This document shows, piece after piece, positions 26,223 to 33,764 of a DNA stretch of 64,000 nt. Position numbers and translations under genes: made by a program. A model generated the notes under the pieces. The model was not told where the DNA came from. It did no database searches and was given only the letters and a program-made list of their open reading frames with translations. The first letter of the stretch is position 1; each line of letters starts with the position of its first letter. The stretch covers positions 1 to 64,000 of the forward strand of contig JAICPI010000006.1 in assembly GCA_025929895.1 (NCBI GenBank), written 5' to 3'. The stretch comes from Thermoleophilia bacterium. Its GTDB lineage: Bacteria > Actinomycetota > Thermoleophilia > Gaiellales > Gaiellaceae.

Positions 26223-27312
26223 TGCCGCGGAGCGCCTGCTCGCGCTCGATCGCCTCGAACAGCGCCTTGAAGTTGCCGTCGCCGAAGCCGCGCGCGCCGT
26301 GGCGCTCGATCACCTCGAAGAAGAGGGTCGGGCGGTCCTGCGCCGTCTTCGTGAAGATCTGGAGCAGGTAGCCGTCGTCGTCGCGGTCGGCGAGGATCCG
26401 CAGCCGGCGGAGGTCGTCCCAGCTCTCGTCGATCTCGCCGACGCGGTCGCCGACGTCTTCGTAGTACGCGTCGGGCGTGGCGAGGAAGAGGACGCCGCGC
26501 GCCTTGAGGGCGTCGACGGTGTCGACGATGTTGCTCGAGGCCATCGCCACGTGCTGCGAGCCGGGACCGTGGTTGAACTCGAGGTACTCCTCGATCTGGC
26601 TCTTGCGCTTGCCCTCGGCCGGCTCGTTGATCGGGAACTTGATCTTGCCCTCGCCGTCCGTCAGCACCTTCGACATCAGCGCCGAGTACTCGGTCGAGAT
26701 GTCCTCGTCGCTGAAGTGGATCATCTCGGTCATCCCGAAAACGCGCTCGTAGAACTCGACCCAGTGCTCCATCCGGCCGAGCTCGACGTTGCCGACGACG
26801 TGGTCGACGTGCAGCAGCCCCACGCCGGGATCGCTCCCGTTCGTGGACTCGTGCGCGACGTAGCCGGGGAGGTATGCGCCCTCGTACCCGGCCCGGTTCA
26901 CGAACGTGTGCACGACGTCGCCGTAGGTCGCGATCGACGCGAGCTCGACCTTGCCGAACTCGTCCTCGAGCCAGTGCGGCTCCGCGGTCCCGCGCGCGCC
27001 GCGCTGAACGGCTTCGCGGTAGGCGTTCGTGGCGTCGGGGACGCGCAGCGAGATGTCCTTGACGCCGTCCCCGTGCAGGCAGGCGAACTCGCAGATCGGC
27101 GAGTCGCGGCGCAGCCCGCTCGTGACGACGAGCCGGATCTCCCCCTGCTCGAGGACGTACGACGCGCGGTCTCGCACCCCCGTCTCGGGGCCGGCGTACG
27201 CGGCGCGCCGGAACCCGAACGCCTGCTCGTAGAAGTACGCGGCCTGCTTCGCGTTGCCGACCCAGAGCTCGAGGTGGTCCCAGCCCTCGAGCGGCATGAA
27301 GTCGCTGCTCAT
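26215..27312 (-). CDS. hppD: 4-hydroxyphenylpyruvate dioxygenase
   Basis: A 365-residue Fe(II) dioxygenase that converts 4-hydroxyphenylpyruvate to homogentisate. Two vicinal-oxygen-chelate halves are visible. The iron ligands are H171 (LLHVDHVVGNV), H254 (GPGSQHVAM) and E333 (LFFEVIERHG); the C-terminal helix GFGDGNFKALFEAIEREQ that closes the active site is intact. It supplies the substrate for the homogentisate dioxygenase encoded 7 kb away on the same strand. The ATG is at 27310-27312. A short open frame resembling the start of an EamA transporter ends only ten bases upstream. Confidence 0.93.
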   Translation of the reverse strand: MSSDFMPLEGWDHLELWVGNAKQAAYFYEQAFGFRRAAYAGPETGVRDRASYVLEQGEIRLVVTSGLRRDSPICEFACLHGDGVKDISLRVPDATNAYREAVQRGARGTAEPHWLEDEFGKVELASIATYGDVVHTFVNRAGYEGAYLPGYVAHESTNGSDPGVGLLHVDHVVGNVELGRMEHWVEFYERVFGMTEMIHFSDEDISTEYSALMSKVLTDGEGKIKFPINEPAEGKRKSQIEEYLEFNHGPGSQHVAMASSNIVDTVDALKARGVLFLATPDAYYEDVGDRVGEIDESWDDLRRLRILADRDDDGYLLQIFTKTAQDRPTLFFEVIERHGARGFGDGNFKALFEAIEREQALRGNL

Positions 27313-27322
27313 GAGGCGGATC

Positions 27323-27433
27323 TTACTCCGCGGCTGAACCGTGCTCGAGCACGTACTTCGTCAGCGTGAAGTTGAGGCTCCAGATCACGATCGTGACGAG
27401 GAGCCCCGCCTCGGCGGGTGAGAGGCGGCGCAA
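27323..27433 (-). pseudogene. Possible remnant of an EamA/DMT transporter N-terminus
   Basis: A short frame with a TTG start encodes 36 residues beginning MRRLSPAEAGLLVTIVIWSL and continuing NFTLTKYVLEHG before a TAA. The hydrophobic stretch with WSLNFTLTKYVL is what the first membrane helix of an EamA-family permease looks like, but the remaining nine helices are missing; the frame stops at SAAE and the dioxygenase gene starts ten bases later. It is either the stub of a deleted transporter gene or a membrane leader peptide. It cannot work as a transporter as it stands. Confidence 0.45.
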
Positions 27434-27465
27434 GCGCTGGACGCTAGCGATAGCGTTCGTGGTCG

Positions 27466-27735
27466 ATGGGACGGGCGAGCAGGGACGAGATCGACGCCCT
27501 CGTCGGGCCGGCGACGCCGCACTTCGCCTACCAGCTCCGGGCCCGGATCGAGGAGCTCGTGCGGGACCTCCCGCAGGACGACGACGTGCGCCGCTATGGC
27601 GAGGAGCAGATGGCGCGGCTCGACCGGCTCGGCCACGCATCCTCGAAGGCCGACGACTCGGAGCCGGAGCCACGCTCCCGGATCGGGTGGGACACGATCC
27701 CGAGCTCGGCACCCGAGTACGACCCGCTGCCCTGA
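27466..27735 (+). CDS. Small uncharacterised protein (89 aa)
   Basis: An 89-residue soluble protein, helical in the first 50 residues (HFAYQLRARIEELVRDLP, RRYGEEQMARLDRLG) with an acidic, Pro-rich tail ending PEYDPLP. The start ATG at 27466 has no strong ribosome-binding site. I do not recognise the family. Support for it being real comes from third-position G/C bias and the four-base overlap (CTGA) with the downstream reductase gene, which suggests an operon with translational coupling. Confidence 0.6.
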   Translation: MGRASRDEIDALVGPATPHFAYQLRARIEELVRDLPQDDDVRRYGEEQMARLDRLGHASSKADDSEPEPRSRIGWDTIPSSAPEYDPLP

Positions 27736-28460
27736 CCGGCTCGGTCTTCGTCACGGGCGGGACCCGCGGGATCGGCAGGGCGATCGCGTTGCGGTTCGCG
27801 CGGGACGGTGCGAAGCGCGTAGCGATCGGGTACTTGCGCAACGACCGCGCCGCGGAGGAGGCGGCGGAGGAGCTGCGCGCCGCCGGCGCCGAGCCCGTGC
27901 TCGTGCGCGGGAACGTCACGTCGGAGCGCGTCCTCTCGGAGGTCGAGGCGCTCGGCCCGCTCGATGCGCTCGTCCACAGCGCCGCGACCGGCGTCATCCG
28001 CCCCGCGCTCGAGACCGAGGCGAAGCACTGGGACTGGACGCTGAACGCGAACGCCCGGGCTTTGCTCGACCTCGCCCGAGTCTGCGTGCCGCAGATGCCG
28101 AGCGGCGCGTCGATCGTGGCGATCTCCTCGCTGGGCGCCGAGCGCGTGCTCGAGAACTACGTGCTCGTCGGGACGTCGAAGGCTGCGCTCGAGGCGCTCG
28201 TCCGCTACCTCGGCGTCGAGCTCGCCCCCCGCGGGATCCGCGTCAACGGCGTCTCCGGCGGCGTGGTCGAGACCGGCGCGCTCGACCACTTCCCGAACCG
28301 CGAGGAGATGCTCGAGCAGAGCCGCACGCGGACGCCCGCCGGCCGGATGGTCGAGCCCGACGACATCGCGAACGCCGTGGCGTTCCTCTGCTCACCGGAG
28401 GCCGCCATGATCTGCGGCCAGACGCTGATCGTCGACGGCGGCTTCTCCCTCCCGGCCTAG
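27732..28460 (+). CDS. Short-chain dehydrogenase/reductase (SDR), FabG-like
   Basis: About 242 residues with the classical SDR fold. The cofactor loop is TGGTRGIG near the N-terminus, followed by the NNAG-equivalent HSAATG; the catalytic Ser-Tyr-Lys triad is in AISSLGAERVLENYVLVGTS and following K; the family C-terminus AAMICGQTLIVDGGFSLP is intact. An Arg shortly after the first strand (IGYLRNDRAA) hints at NADP(H). The frame begins naturally at CTG 27732 (MTGSVFVTGG), overlapping the TGA of the upstream gene; a GTG at 27687 is the alternative and adds 15 residues unlike the family. The substrate is unknown. Confidence 0.88.
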   Translation: MTGSVFVTGGTRGIGRAIALRFARDGAKRVAIGYLRNDRAAEEAAEELRAAGAEPVLVRGNVTSERVLSEVEALGPLDALVHSAATGVIRPALETEAKHWDWTLNANARALLDLARVCVPQMPSGASIVAISSLGAERVLENYVLVGTSKAALEALVRYLGVELAPRGIRVNGVSGGVVETGALDHFPNREEMLEQSRTRTPAGRMVEPDDIANAVAFLCSPEAAMICGQTLIVDGGFSLPA

Positions 28461-28491
28461 AAGGATCCGAAAGGCGCGGTATCGTCGGCCT

Positions 28492-29118
28492 GTGGAGCCG
28501 ACGGACGAGAACCTGCGGGCGTTCGATCGAGCCCACGCGCCCGTCGAGCGCGGCGAGGCGGCGCTGCCCGCGCAGGTCCGCGAGTCGCTCGCCGACCTGA
28601 ACGGCAAGCGCGTGCTCCACCTCGGCTGCGGGTCGGGCTCCGCGACGGCGGAGTTCGTCGAGCTCGGCGCGAGCGTCACGGGCGTCGACCCCTCCGACGG
28701 TGCGCTCGAGACCGCGCGGACGCGCGGGCCGTCGGTGCTCTGGATCCACGCCGAGCTCGACTCGCTGCCCGCCGAGCTCCAGCGCGCGCGCTTCGACCTC
28801 GCCTACGCGGGGCTCGAGACGACCCAGACGGTGCGCGACCTCGACCTGTTCTCCGGCGGGGTCGGCTCAGCCCTCCGGCCGGGCGGCGACCTGCTGCTCT
28901 ACGACGAGCACCCCGCCGCGCTCTGCATCGACGGGCTGATGCACTGGCGGGAGGACTACTTTGCGCCGGGCTTCCGCCGCCTCGGACAGCTCGTCGGCGC
29001 GCTCGCGCGCCACAACCTCGTCGTGCGCGCGCTCGAGGAGTACCCGGCGGGCGCAGGGTCGTTCCACGACGCCCGCCTCCCCGAGACGTTCCTGCTGCAC
29101 GCGCGCAAGACGCGCTAG
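28492..29118 (+). CDS. Class I SAM-dependent methyltransferase
   Basis: A 208-residue protein with the Rossmann-type methyltransferase motif I VLHLGCGSGSATAEFVELG (about 40-58) and an acidic residue at the end of the second strand (VTGVDPSDGALE). Motif FDLAYAGLETTQTV takes the place of motif IV, and the C-terminal part holds MHWREDYFAPGF and a final beta hairpin LPETFLLHARKTR. The start is GTG. It is 31 bases after the reductase gene and probably in the same transcript. The methyl acceptor cannot be inferred. Confidence 0.85.
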   Translation: MEPTDENLRAFDRAHAPVERGEAALPAQVRESLADLNGKRVLHLGCGSGSATAEFVELGASVTGVDPSDGALETARTRGPSVLWIHAELDSLPAELQRARFDLAYAGLETTQTVRDLDLFSGGVGSALRPGGDLLLYDEHPAALCIDGLMHWREDYFAPGFRRLGQLVGALARHNLVVRALEEYPAGAGSFHDARLPETFLLHARKTR

Positions 29119-29128
29119 CGCTAGCGCG
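29111..29128. repeat. 18-bp perfect palindrome containing two convergent stop codons
   Basis: CGCGCTAGCGCTAGCGCG is its own reverse complement. The TAG stop of the methyltransferase gene (29116-29118) and that of proline dehydrogenase on the other strand (29121-29123) lie symmetrically in it, two bases apart. As RNA it could fold only as a short hairpin, so a terminator function is doubtful. Confidence 0.6.
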
Positions 29129-30026
29129 AGCCGTTCCGCCCGAGCATCCGGCCGACGGTGTCGGCCGCGACGTACCCCGCGATCCGCGGGTTCTCCTGGA
29201 GGCGGCGCAGCGAGTACTCGTACCAGCGCCGACCGAACGGCACGTAGATCCGGAGTCGCTCCCCCGCCCGCACGAGCTCGTCGCCGAGCGACTCGCGTAC
29301 GCCGAGGAGCATCTGGAACTCGTAGCGCTCCGTCGCGATCCGCCGACCCTCCGCGACGAGGAACTCGTCGTGGGTCGCGATCCCCACGAACGAGGCCGTC
29401 TCGCACAGCGCCTCCAGGCAGCGCACGAAGCTCCCCCGGATCTCGTCGAAGTCCGTGTGCGCGATCCTCCACCGCTCCACGTAGATCCCCTTGCAGATCC
29501 TGACGTTGGGCCGCAGGTCGGCCAGCGCGGCGATGTCGTCGAGCGTGCGCCTGAGCCGTGCCTGCAGCACGATGCCGACGTTGTCGAGCCCCGCGCCGCG
29601 AAGCTCGCGGTAGAGCCGGAGCGTGTCGTCGGTGGTCGACGAGTCCTCCATGTCGATGCGCACGAAGTTGTCGCGCTCGGCAGCCGCACGCACGAGCGTC
29701 TCGACGTTGCGGCGGCAGAGCTTGTAGCCGAGCTTGAGGCCGAACGCCGTCGGCTTGATCGACACGTTCGCGTCGAGCTCGTGCTCCTCGATCGCGCCGA
29801 GCGCGCGGTCGTACGCCTCGACGATCTCGCGAGCCTCGAACGGCCGCTCGACCTCCTCGCCCAGCACGTCGATCGTGGCCGACCTCCCGTCGGCGTTCAG
29901 CCACGTGACGGCGGCGACCGCGTCCTCCAGCTCCTCGCCGGCGATGTAGCGGTCCGCGATCCGGCGCACCACCTGCCGCGGCATTGCCGGGAGGAAGCGG
30001 ACGATGGTGCGGTCGAGGAGCGCCAA
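29121..30026 (-). CDS. putA: Proline dehydrogenase
   Basis: A 301-residue FAD-dependent proline dehydrogenase, the monofunctional form that oxidises proline to pyrroline-5-carboxylate at the membrane. The barrel signatures are NVSIKPTAFGLKLGYK near residue 90, FVRIDMEDSSTTDDTL, NVGIVLQARLRRTLDDIA, RICKGIYVE and EFQMLLGVR, ending with RIYVPFGRRWYEYSLRRL, the strongly conserved flavin and substrate pocket. The TTG at 30024-30026 is chosen because it gives the usual length; an ATG 15 codons downstream is possible. No pyrroline-5-carboxylate dehydrogenase gene is in the window, and the symbol here means the PRODH part only. Confidence 0.9.
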   Translation of the reverse strand: MALLDRTIVRFLPAMPRQVVRRIADRYIAGEELEDAVAAVTWLNADGRSATIDVLGEEVERPFEAREIVEAYDRALGAIEEHELDANVSIKPTAFGLKLGYKLCRRNVETLVRAAAERDNFVRIDMEDSSTTDDTLRLYRELRGAGLDNVGIVLQARLRRTLDDIAALADLRPNVRICKGIYVERWRIAHTDFDEIRGSFVRCLEALCETASFVGIATHDEFLVAEGRRIATERYEFQMLLGVRESLGDELVRAGERLRIYVPFGRRWYEYSLRRLQENPRIAGYVAADTVGRMLGRNGSR

Positions 30027-30046
30027 GACCGCGGGCAGTGTAGGGC

Positions 30047-31231
30047 CTAAGGCGTGCGCGGAGGCAGGAAGATGAAGCCGCCCGCGAGTGTCGCCGCTTC
30101 CTTGCGGCGCAGGGCGGCGCAGTCGACAGCGCGGCGCCGCACCTGGGCGACCACGGCCTTGAACGCGCCGTAGGCCGGCTTCCTCGTCCCGTCGGCCCAG
30201 AGCAGGCCGGACTGCCACCCGGCGAGACGGCGCTCGTCGGTCAGGAGGAAGTTGAACGTCGACGCGACGTGCGGCTGGCAGTACGCGAAGCGGACGGAGT
30301 CGACGAGCTGCTCGGCGTGGAGCGCGTCCGGGCCGACGGTGCGCGCGCGCTCGCGGCCGCTGTAGAGCGAGCGCTTCGCCGCCGAGACCGTCGTCTCGAA
30401 GCCGTTCTCGAGGTACCAGATCCGCGGCCCGCTGCCGATCGTCGGCTGATCGGTCCCGGCGAAGGCCTCTGCGTACGCGGCGACGAGCTTGTCGTAGTCG
30501 CCCTGGCCGATCGACCCGGTGTTCGGATGGCGCGCGAACGGGCTCTCGAGCGAGAAGTCGCCGTACGGGTGATGGCCGACGTTGTCGAAGAGCGGCCGCG
30601 GGCGGGCCATGGCGCGATACGCCTCGCCGAGCCCCCGCACGAACGCGCCGGGCGAGTGCCCGGAGTTGACGCTGGCGAGCGCGTTGTCGTTCCCGCGCGG
30701 CGACGTGTCGGTCATCAGGTTCACCTTCGGGCGCGCCGCCTTCAGCACGTCGTAGCAGCGCGCGAGGAGTGCGGCGTACTCGCGCGGCGCGACGCTCGCG
30801 CCGCCGGCGAACTGCGGCTGCCAGAAGTCGTTCGAGTTGACCTCGTTCCAGATCGTGACGTCGAGGATGGTCGGGTAACGGACGAGCGCGTCGCGCGCGT
30901 ACGAGCAGAACTGGGTGCGCTCGGCGTCGCTGCGGGGCGCCTCGCGTGCAGGCCCCGACACCGTCAACACGATCCGCATCGGGAAGGTCGCGGCGACGAC
31001 GCGGTTCATCGTGACGATGTCGGTTCGCGTGAGCTTCGACGTGCCCCGGCGCCACTCGAGCGGCACGCGCAGCGCGCCGATCCCGAGGTCGCGGAGCACG
31101 GCCGTCGTCGGCCGCGGGTGCGCCGTCCACTTCAGCTGGTCGTCGACGATCCCGACGACCAGGTCGGAGTCGGCCCGCGCCGAGGGCGCGAAGACGAGCG
31201 CGAGCAGGAGCAGGCCGAGGAGGCGGCGCAC
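30047..31231 (-). CDS. Secreted clan GH-A glycoside hydrolase
   Basis: A 394-residue exported protein with a signal peptide (about 1-20, ending ARA). It has the TIM-barrel pattern of clan GH-A retaining glycosidases: acid/base E130 in IWNEVNSNDFW after strand 4, and probable nucleophile E275 in IWYLENGFET after strand 7. It is closest in style to GH39 or GH5-like enzymes; the subfamily and sugar cannot be assigned by eye. The C-terminus is Arg-rich and lacks a carbohydrate-binding module. It lies 20 bases from the start of proline dehydrogenase and is on the same strand, but shares no obvious function with it. Confidence 0.8.
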   Translation of the reverse strand: MRRLLGLLLLALVFAPSARADSDLVVGIVDDQLKWTAHPRPTTAVLRDLGIGALRVPLEWRRGTSKLTRTDIVTMNRVVAATFPMRIVLTVSGPAREAPRSDAERTQFCSYARDALVRYPTILDVTIWNEVNSNDFWQPQFAGGASVAPREYAALLARCYDVLKAARPKVNLMTDTSPRGNDNALASVNSGHSPGAFVRGLGEAYRAMARPRPLFDNVGHHPYGDFSLESPFARHPNTGSIGQGDYDKLVAAYAEAFAGTDQPTIGSGPRIWYLENGFETTVSAAKRSLYSGRERARTVGPDALHAEQLVDSVRFAYCQPHVASTFNFLLTDERRLAGWQSGLLWADGTRKPAYGAFKAVVAQVRRRAVDCAALRRKEAATLAGGFIFLPPRTP

Positions 31232-31248
31232 CCTCTCTCTATCGGCAC

Positions 31249-31545
31249 CTAATGCTCGCGCATGAACCCCTGGCGGGCGGCGCTGACGAGCGCCACCGCC
31301 TCGGGGAAGAGCACCCGCATCGCCTCACGGAGCGCGCCCGCCTGCTCCTCGGGCGGCCCGGAGACATCCATCTGCGAGAGGGCCGCGCCGGTCAGCTCGA
31401 CGGCGGTGTTCAGGGTCAGCGTCGCGAACTGCTCGCGCTGGGCCTCCTGCACGGTCTCGGCCTGCTGCTCGGCGAACTCGCGCAGGCCGCGGAGGAGATC
31501 CTCAGGGTCGCCCCCGAACGGGAATCCGAAGCCGCCGCCTTCCAT
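31249..31545 (-). CDS. Small uncharacterised protein (98 aa)
   Basis: A 98-residue protein with a Gly/Phe-rich N-terminus (MEGGGFGFPFGGDPEDLLRG) followed by two or three amphipathic helices (LREFAEQQAETVQEAQREQF, REAMRVLFPEAVALVSAARQ). No membrane segment or catalytic motif is visible. It ends 17 bases past the glycosidase start and is separated by nine bases from the 183-residue protein gene, so it sits in a tight same-strand row. I do not recognise a family. Confidence 0.65.
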   Translation of the reverse strand: MEGGGFGFPFGGDPEDLLRGLREFAEQQAETVQEAQREQFATLTLNTAVELTGAALSQMDVSGPPEEQAGALREAMRVLFPEAVALVSAARQGFMREH

Positions 31546-31554
31546 GGGCTCACT

Positions 31555-32106
31555 CTAGCCAGCGAGCGGCCGCTTGTAGCGCGCCTCGACCTCGCGGGTC
31601 AGCTCCTCGACCGCGCCCATCGCGTGGCGCATCGCCTCGGCGAAGGGCGAGGAGCTCTCGCCGAGCGCGCGCTCGAGCCGCCGCGTCGCCGCGCCGACGG
31701 CGTCGAGGTGCGCGGCCGAGGCGACCCGCGGCGGCGAGCCGACCGCCGTCTCCAGCGCGAGCGCAGCCTCGTCGGCTTCCTCGACGCCTTCCGGGTTCTC
31801 GGTCAGGCGCAAGGTGAGGAGGCGCGCGCGCAGCTCCGAGAGGTCGCCGCCGCCGGCACTGTCGTCCGCGAGCTCGCACATCGCGGTCATCGATGCAGCC
31901 TCGCGAACGCGCGCACGATCGTCGACCGGCGCACCGTCGGCGTCGAGCAGCAGCCACGCGCGCTCGTCGTCGCGCTCGAAGGAGCAGAGGTAGACCCGCG
32001 CTTCGGGCTGCGGCTCGGCCGGGAGCACGCCCGTCAGGCGCTCGCCATCGGCCGCGAAGCCGTTCGCGATCCCGGCGATCCGCTCGAGCTCCTGCGCGAG
32101 GTCCAC
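31555..32106 (-). CDS. Uncharacterised protein (183 aa)
   Basis: A 183-residue soluble protein. The N-terminus VDLAQELERIAGIANGFA is followed by a beta-rich section (ARVYLCSFERDDERAWLLLD) and then a long helical part with RLTENPEGVEEADEAALALE and LERALGESSSPFAEAMRHA. It contains no recognised motif. The GTG at 32104-32106 is the first start at the natural frame opening; the long upstream extension is antisense to the coiled-coil gene. Start codons of this gene and the divergent coiled-coil gene are 35 bases apart, so they share a promoter region. Confidence 0.65.
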   Translation of the reverse strand: MDLAQELERIAGIANGFAADGERLTGVLPAEPQPEARVYLCSFERDDERAWLLLDADGAPVDDRARVREAASMTAMCELADDSAGGGDLSELRARLLTLRLTENPEGVEEADEAALALETAVGSPPRVASAAHLDAVGAATRRLERALGESSSPFAEAMRHAMGAVEELTREVEARYKRPLAG

Positions 32107-32141
32107 GGAGGCAAGGATAGAAGCGCCTACGATTGACACCC

Positions 32142-33467
32142 GTGGTCGCCGAAAGCTTCTCGCTCGGCTTCGCCGTCGCGGTCGTCGCCACCGCCGCGTG
32201 CTTCGCGACCGCGCTGGCGGGACGGCTCTCCGGGCGTGTCGCCCGCGTGCTCGCCGCGCTGATCGGCAGCGCGGCGGTCGCCGGATGGGTTGCGCTCGCG
32301 GCGAATCAGGAGCTCGCCACGGCAGTGGCCGCCGCGGGGTTGACCATCTGCGCGATCGCGGTCGTCGCCGCCTCGATGCTGTCGCGGCTGATCGAACGCA
32401 CGCGGAGGCTCGACACCGAGAGCGCACGGGTCGAGCAGCGGCTGCGCGCGCTGATCGAGCAGGAGGGGACGGAGCGCGCGGCCGAGCTCGAGCGAACGCT
32501 GGCGCGCGCGCGTGCGGAGTCCGCGTCGCGACTCGCAGAGGAGGAGCGTCGCATCGCCGAGGAACGGCGGCGCACCGCGGTCGCAACCGAGACGAAGGCG
32601 CGCGACGAGCTCGCAGCGGCGCTCACGCGAGCGCAGCAACAGGTCGAGCAGCGGTTCTCCGAGTGGCGCGATGACCTCGACCGCATCCAGGAGCGGCTCG
32701 CCGCGCAGATCGTCCAGGTCGGGGAACGCCAGCGCGAGCTGATCGCGGAGGTCGAGGCGCGCGTCAGCGCCGACGCGGAGCGCATCCTCACCGAGAGCGA
32801 GGAGCAGCGCGCTTCGCTCCAGCGTCTCCGCGAGGAGCTGGGCCGCTCGATCGAGGAGGTCGCGGAGGCCGCGAACGCCGAGCTCGAGTCGCAGGCCGGC
32901 GAGCGGCGGCGCGCCCTGCACGAGGTGGCCGACCGGCTGCGGCGACGCGAGGACGCGCTGCGCGAGCAGATCGAGCAGGAGGAGACGGAGGCGTCGCGGC
33001 GGATCACCGCCGGCTTCGGCGAGATCGAGCGGCGCCAGCTCGAGCAGCTCCAGCGCGTGATCGAGCGCGCGACGGCCGGCTATTCGGAGCTCGCGTCGCT
33101 GCAGTTCGCCGAGGCGATCGAGAACGCGCAGGAGGAGGCGGCGCAGCGACTCGCGCGCGAGCTCGAGCGCGCGGTCGCGTCGTTCGAGCGCGAGGCGACC
33201 GGGGTCCTCTCCGACCAGCTCGTCCAGATCTCCGATTCCGGCACGAAGCGGCTCGAGAAGCGGCTCGGTCAGATCGCGGCCGGGCTCGAGCGCCAGCGCG
33301 ACGACGCCGTCGCCGCCCTCGGCCGCCGGCTCGGCGAGGCCGAGGAGGAGCTCGGGCGCAGGCTGCAGTCCATCGTCGCGGACGTCGACGCCGAGCGGGC
33401 CGTGATCAACGCGCGGCTCCAGGAGCTGGCCCGGCGGATCGACGATGCGCACGTGCGCGCGCCCTGA
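32142..33467 (+). CDS. Membrane-anchored coiled-coil protein
   Basis: A 441-residue protein with an N-terminal pair of membrane segments (about 5-25 and 37-80: LGFAVAVVATAACFATALAG, then VLAALIGSAAVAGWVALAAN and an Ala-rich helix) and a continuous Glu/Arg/Ala/Gln-rich coiled coil from about 85 to the end. Heptad-like repeats such as RRIAEERRRTAVATETKARD are obvious. No catalytic motif is present. The arrangement, a short membrane anchor with a long cytoplasmic coil, resembles RmuC or DivIVA-like scaffolds in outline only; RmuC's nuclease core is absent. A TTG nine bases upstream of the GTG is an alternative start. Confidence 0.75.
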   Translation: MVAESFSLGFAVAVVATAACFATALAGRLSGRVARVLAALIGSAAVAGWVALAANQELATAVAAAGLTICAIAVVAASMLSRLIERTRRLDTESARVEQRLRALIEQEGTERAAELERTLARARAESASRLAEEERRIAEERRRTAVATETKARDELAAALTRAQQQVEQRFSEWRDDLDRIQERLAAQIVQVGERQRELIAEVEARVSADAERILTESEEQRASLQRLREELGRSIEEVAEAANAELESQAGERRRALHEVADRLRRREDALREQIEQEETEASRRITAGFGEIERRQLEQLQRVIERATAGYSELASLQFAEAIENAQEEAAQRLARELERAVASFEREATGVLSDQLVQISDSGTKRLEKRLGQIAAGLERQRDDAVAALGRRLGEAEEELGRRLQSIVADVDAERAVINARLQELARRIDDAHVRAP

Positions 33468-33522
33468 CGATCAAACAAACCCCGGCAGGGATCGTCTCAG
33501 CCACCACGAACCGATGCGAGCC

Positions 33523-33720
33523 ATGAGCGACACCGAGACCGTCGACCTCCCGAGCGAGCGCGCGAAGGTGGAGAGCTGGCGGCTGCACGTCCTGATCGAG
33601 GCCGGGTATCCGCTGCCGCTGGCCGAACGGGTCGCCGCGAGCGAGTGCGACCTCCACGTGGCCGTCGAGCTCGTGCGCTCGGGCTGCGAGCCGCAGGTCG
33701 CGACCGACATCCTGCTCTGA
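33523..33720 (+). CDS. Small conserved-looking protein (65 aa)
   Basis: A 65-residue protein (MSDTETVDLPSERAKVESWR...). The helical core RLHVLIEAGYPLPLAERVAA, with an acidic turn and ELVRSGCEPQVATDILL at the end, looks like a compact three-helix UBA-like or small winged domain. It ends in hydrophobic LL. An in-frame ATG three codons upstream is an alternative. It follows the coiled-coil gene after 55 bases in the same direction. The function is unknown. Confidence 0.65.
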   Translation: MSDTETVDLPSERAKVESWRLHVLIEAGYPLPLAERVAASECDLHVAVELVRSGCEPQVATDILL

Positions 33721-33731
33721 GGGCGGGTGGA

Positions 33732-33749
33732 CGCGGGCCGAGGCCCGCG
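33732..33749. terminator. Hairpin between convergent genes
   Basis: CGCGGGCC (33732-33739) pairs with GGCCCGCG (33742-33749); the effective loop is CGAG. Flanking GTGG and CCAC extend it imperfectly. It lies in the 44-base gap between two convergent genes and could end transcription from both sides. Confidence 0.55.
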
Positions 33750-33764
33750 CCCACCTCCGCACGG

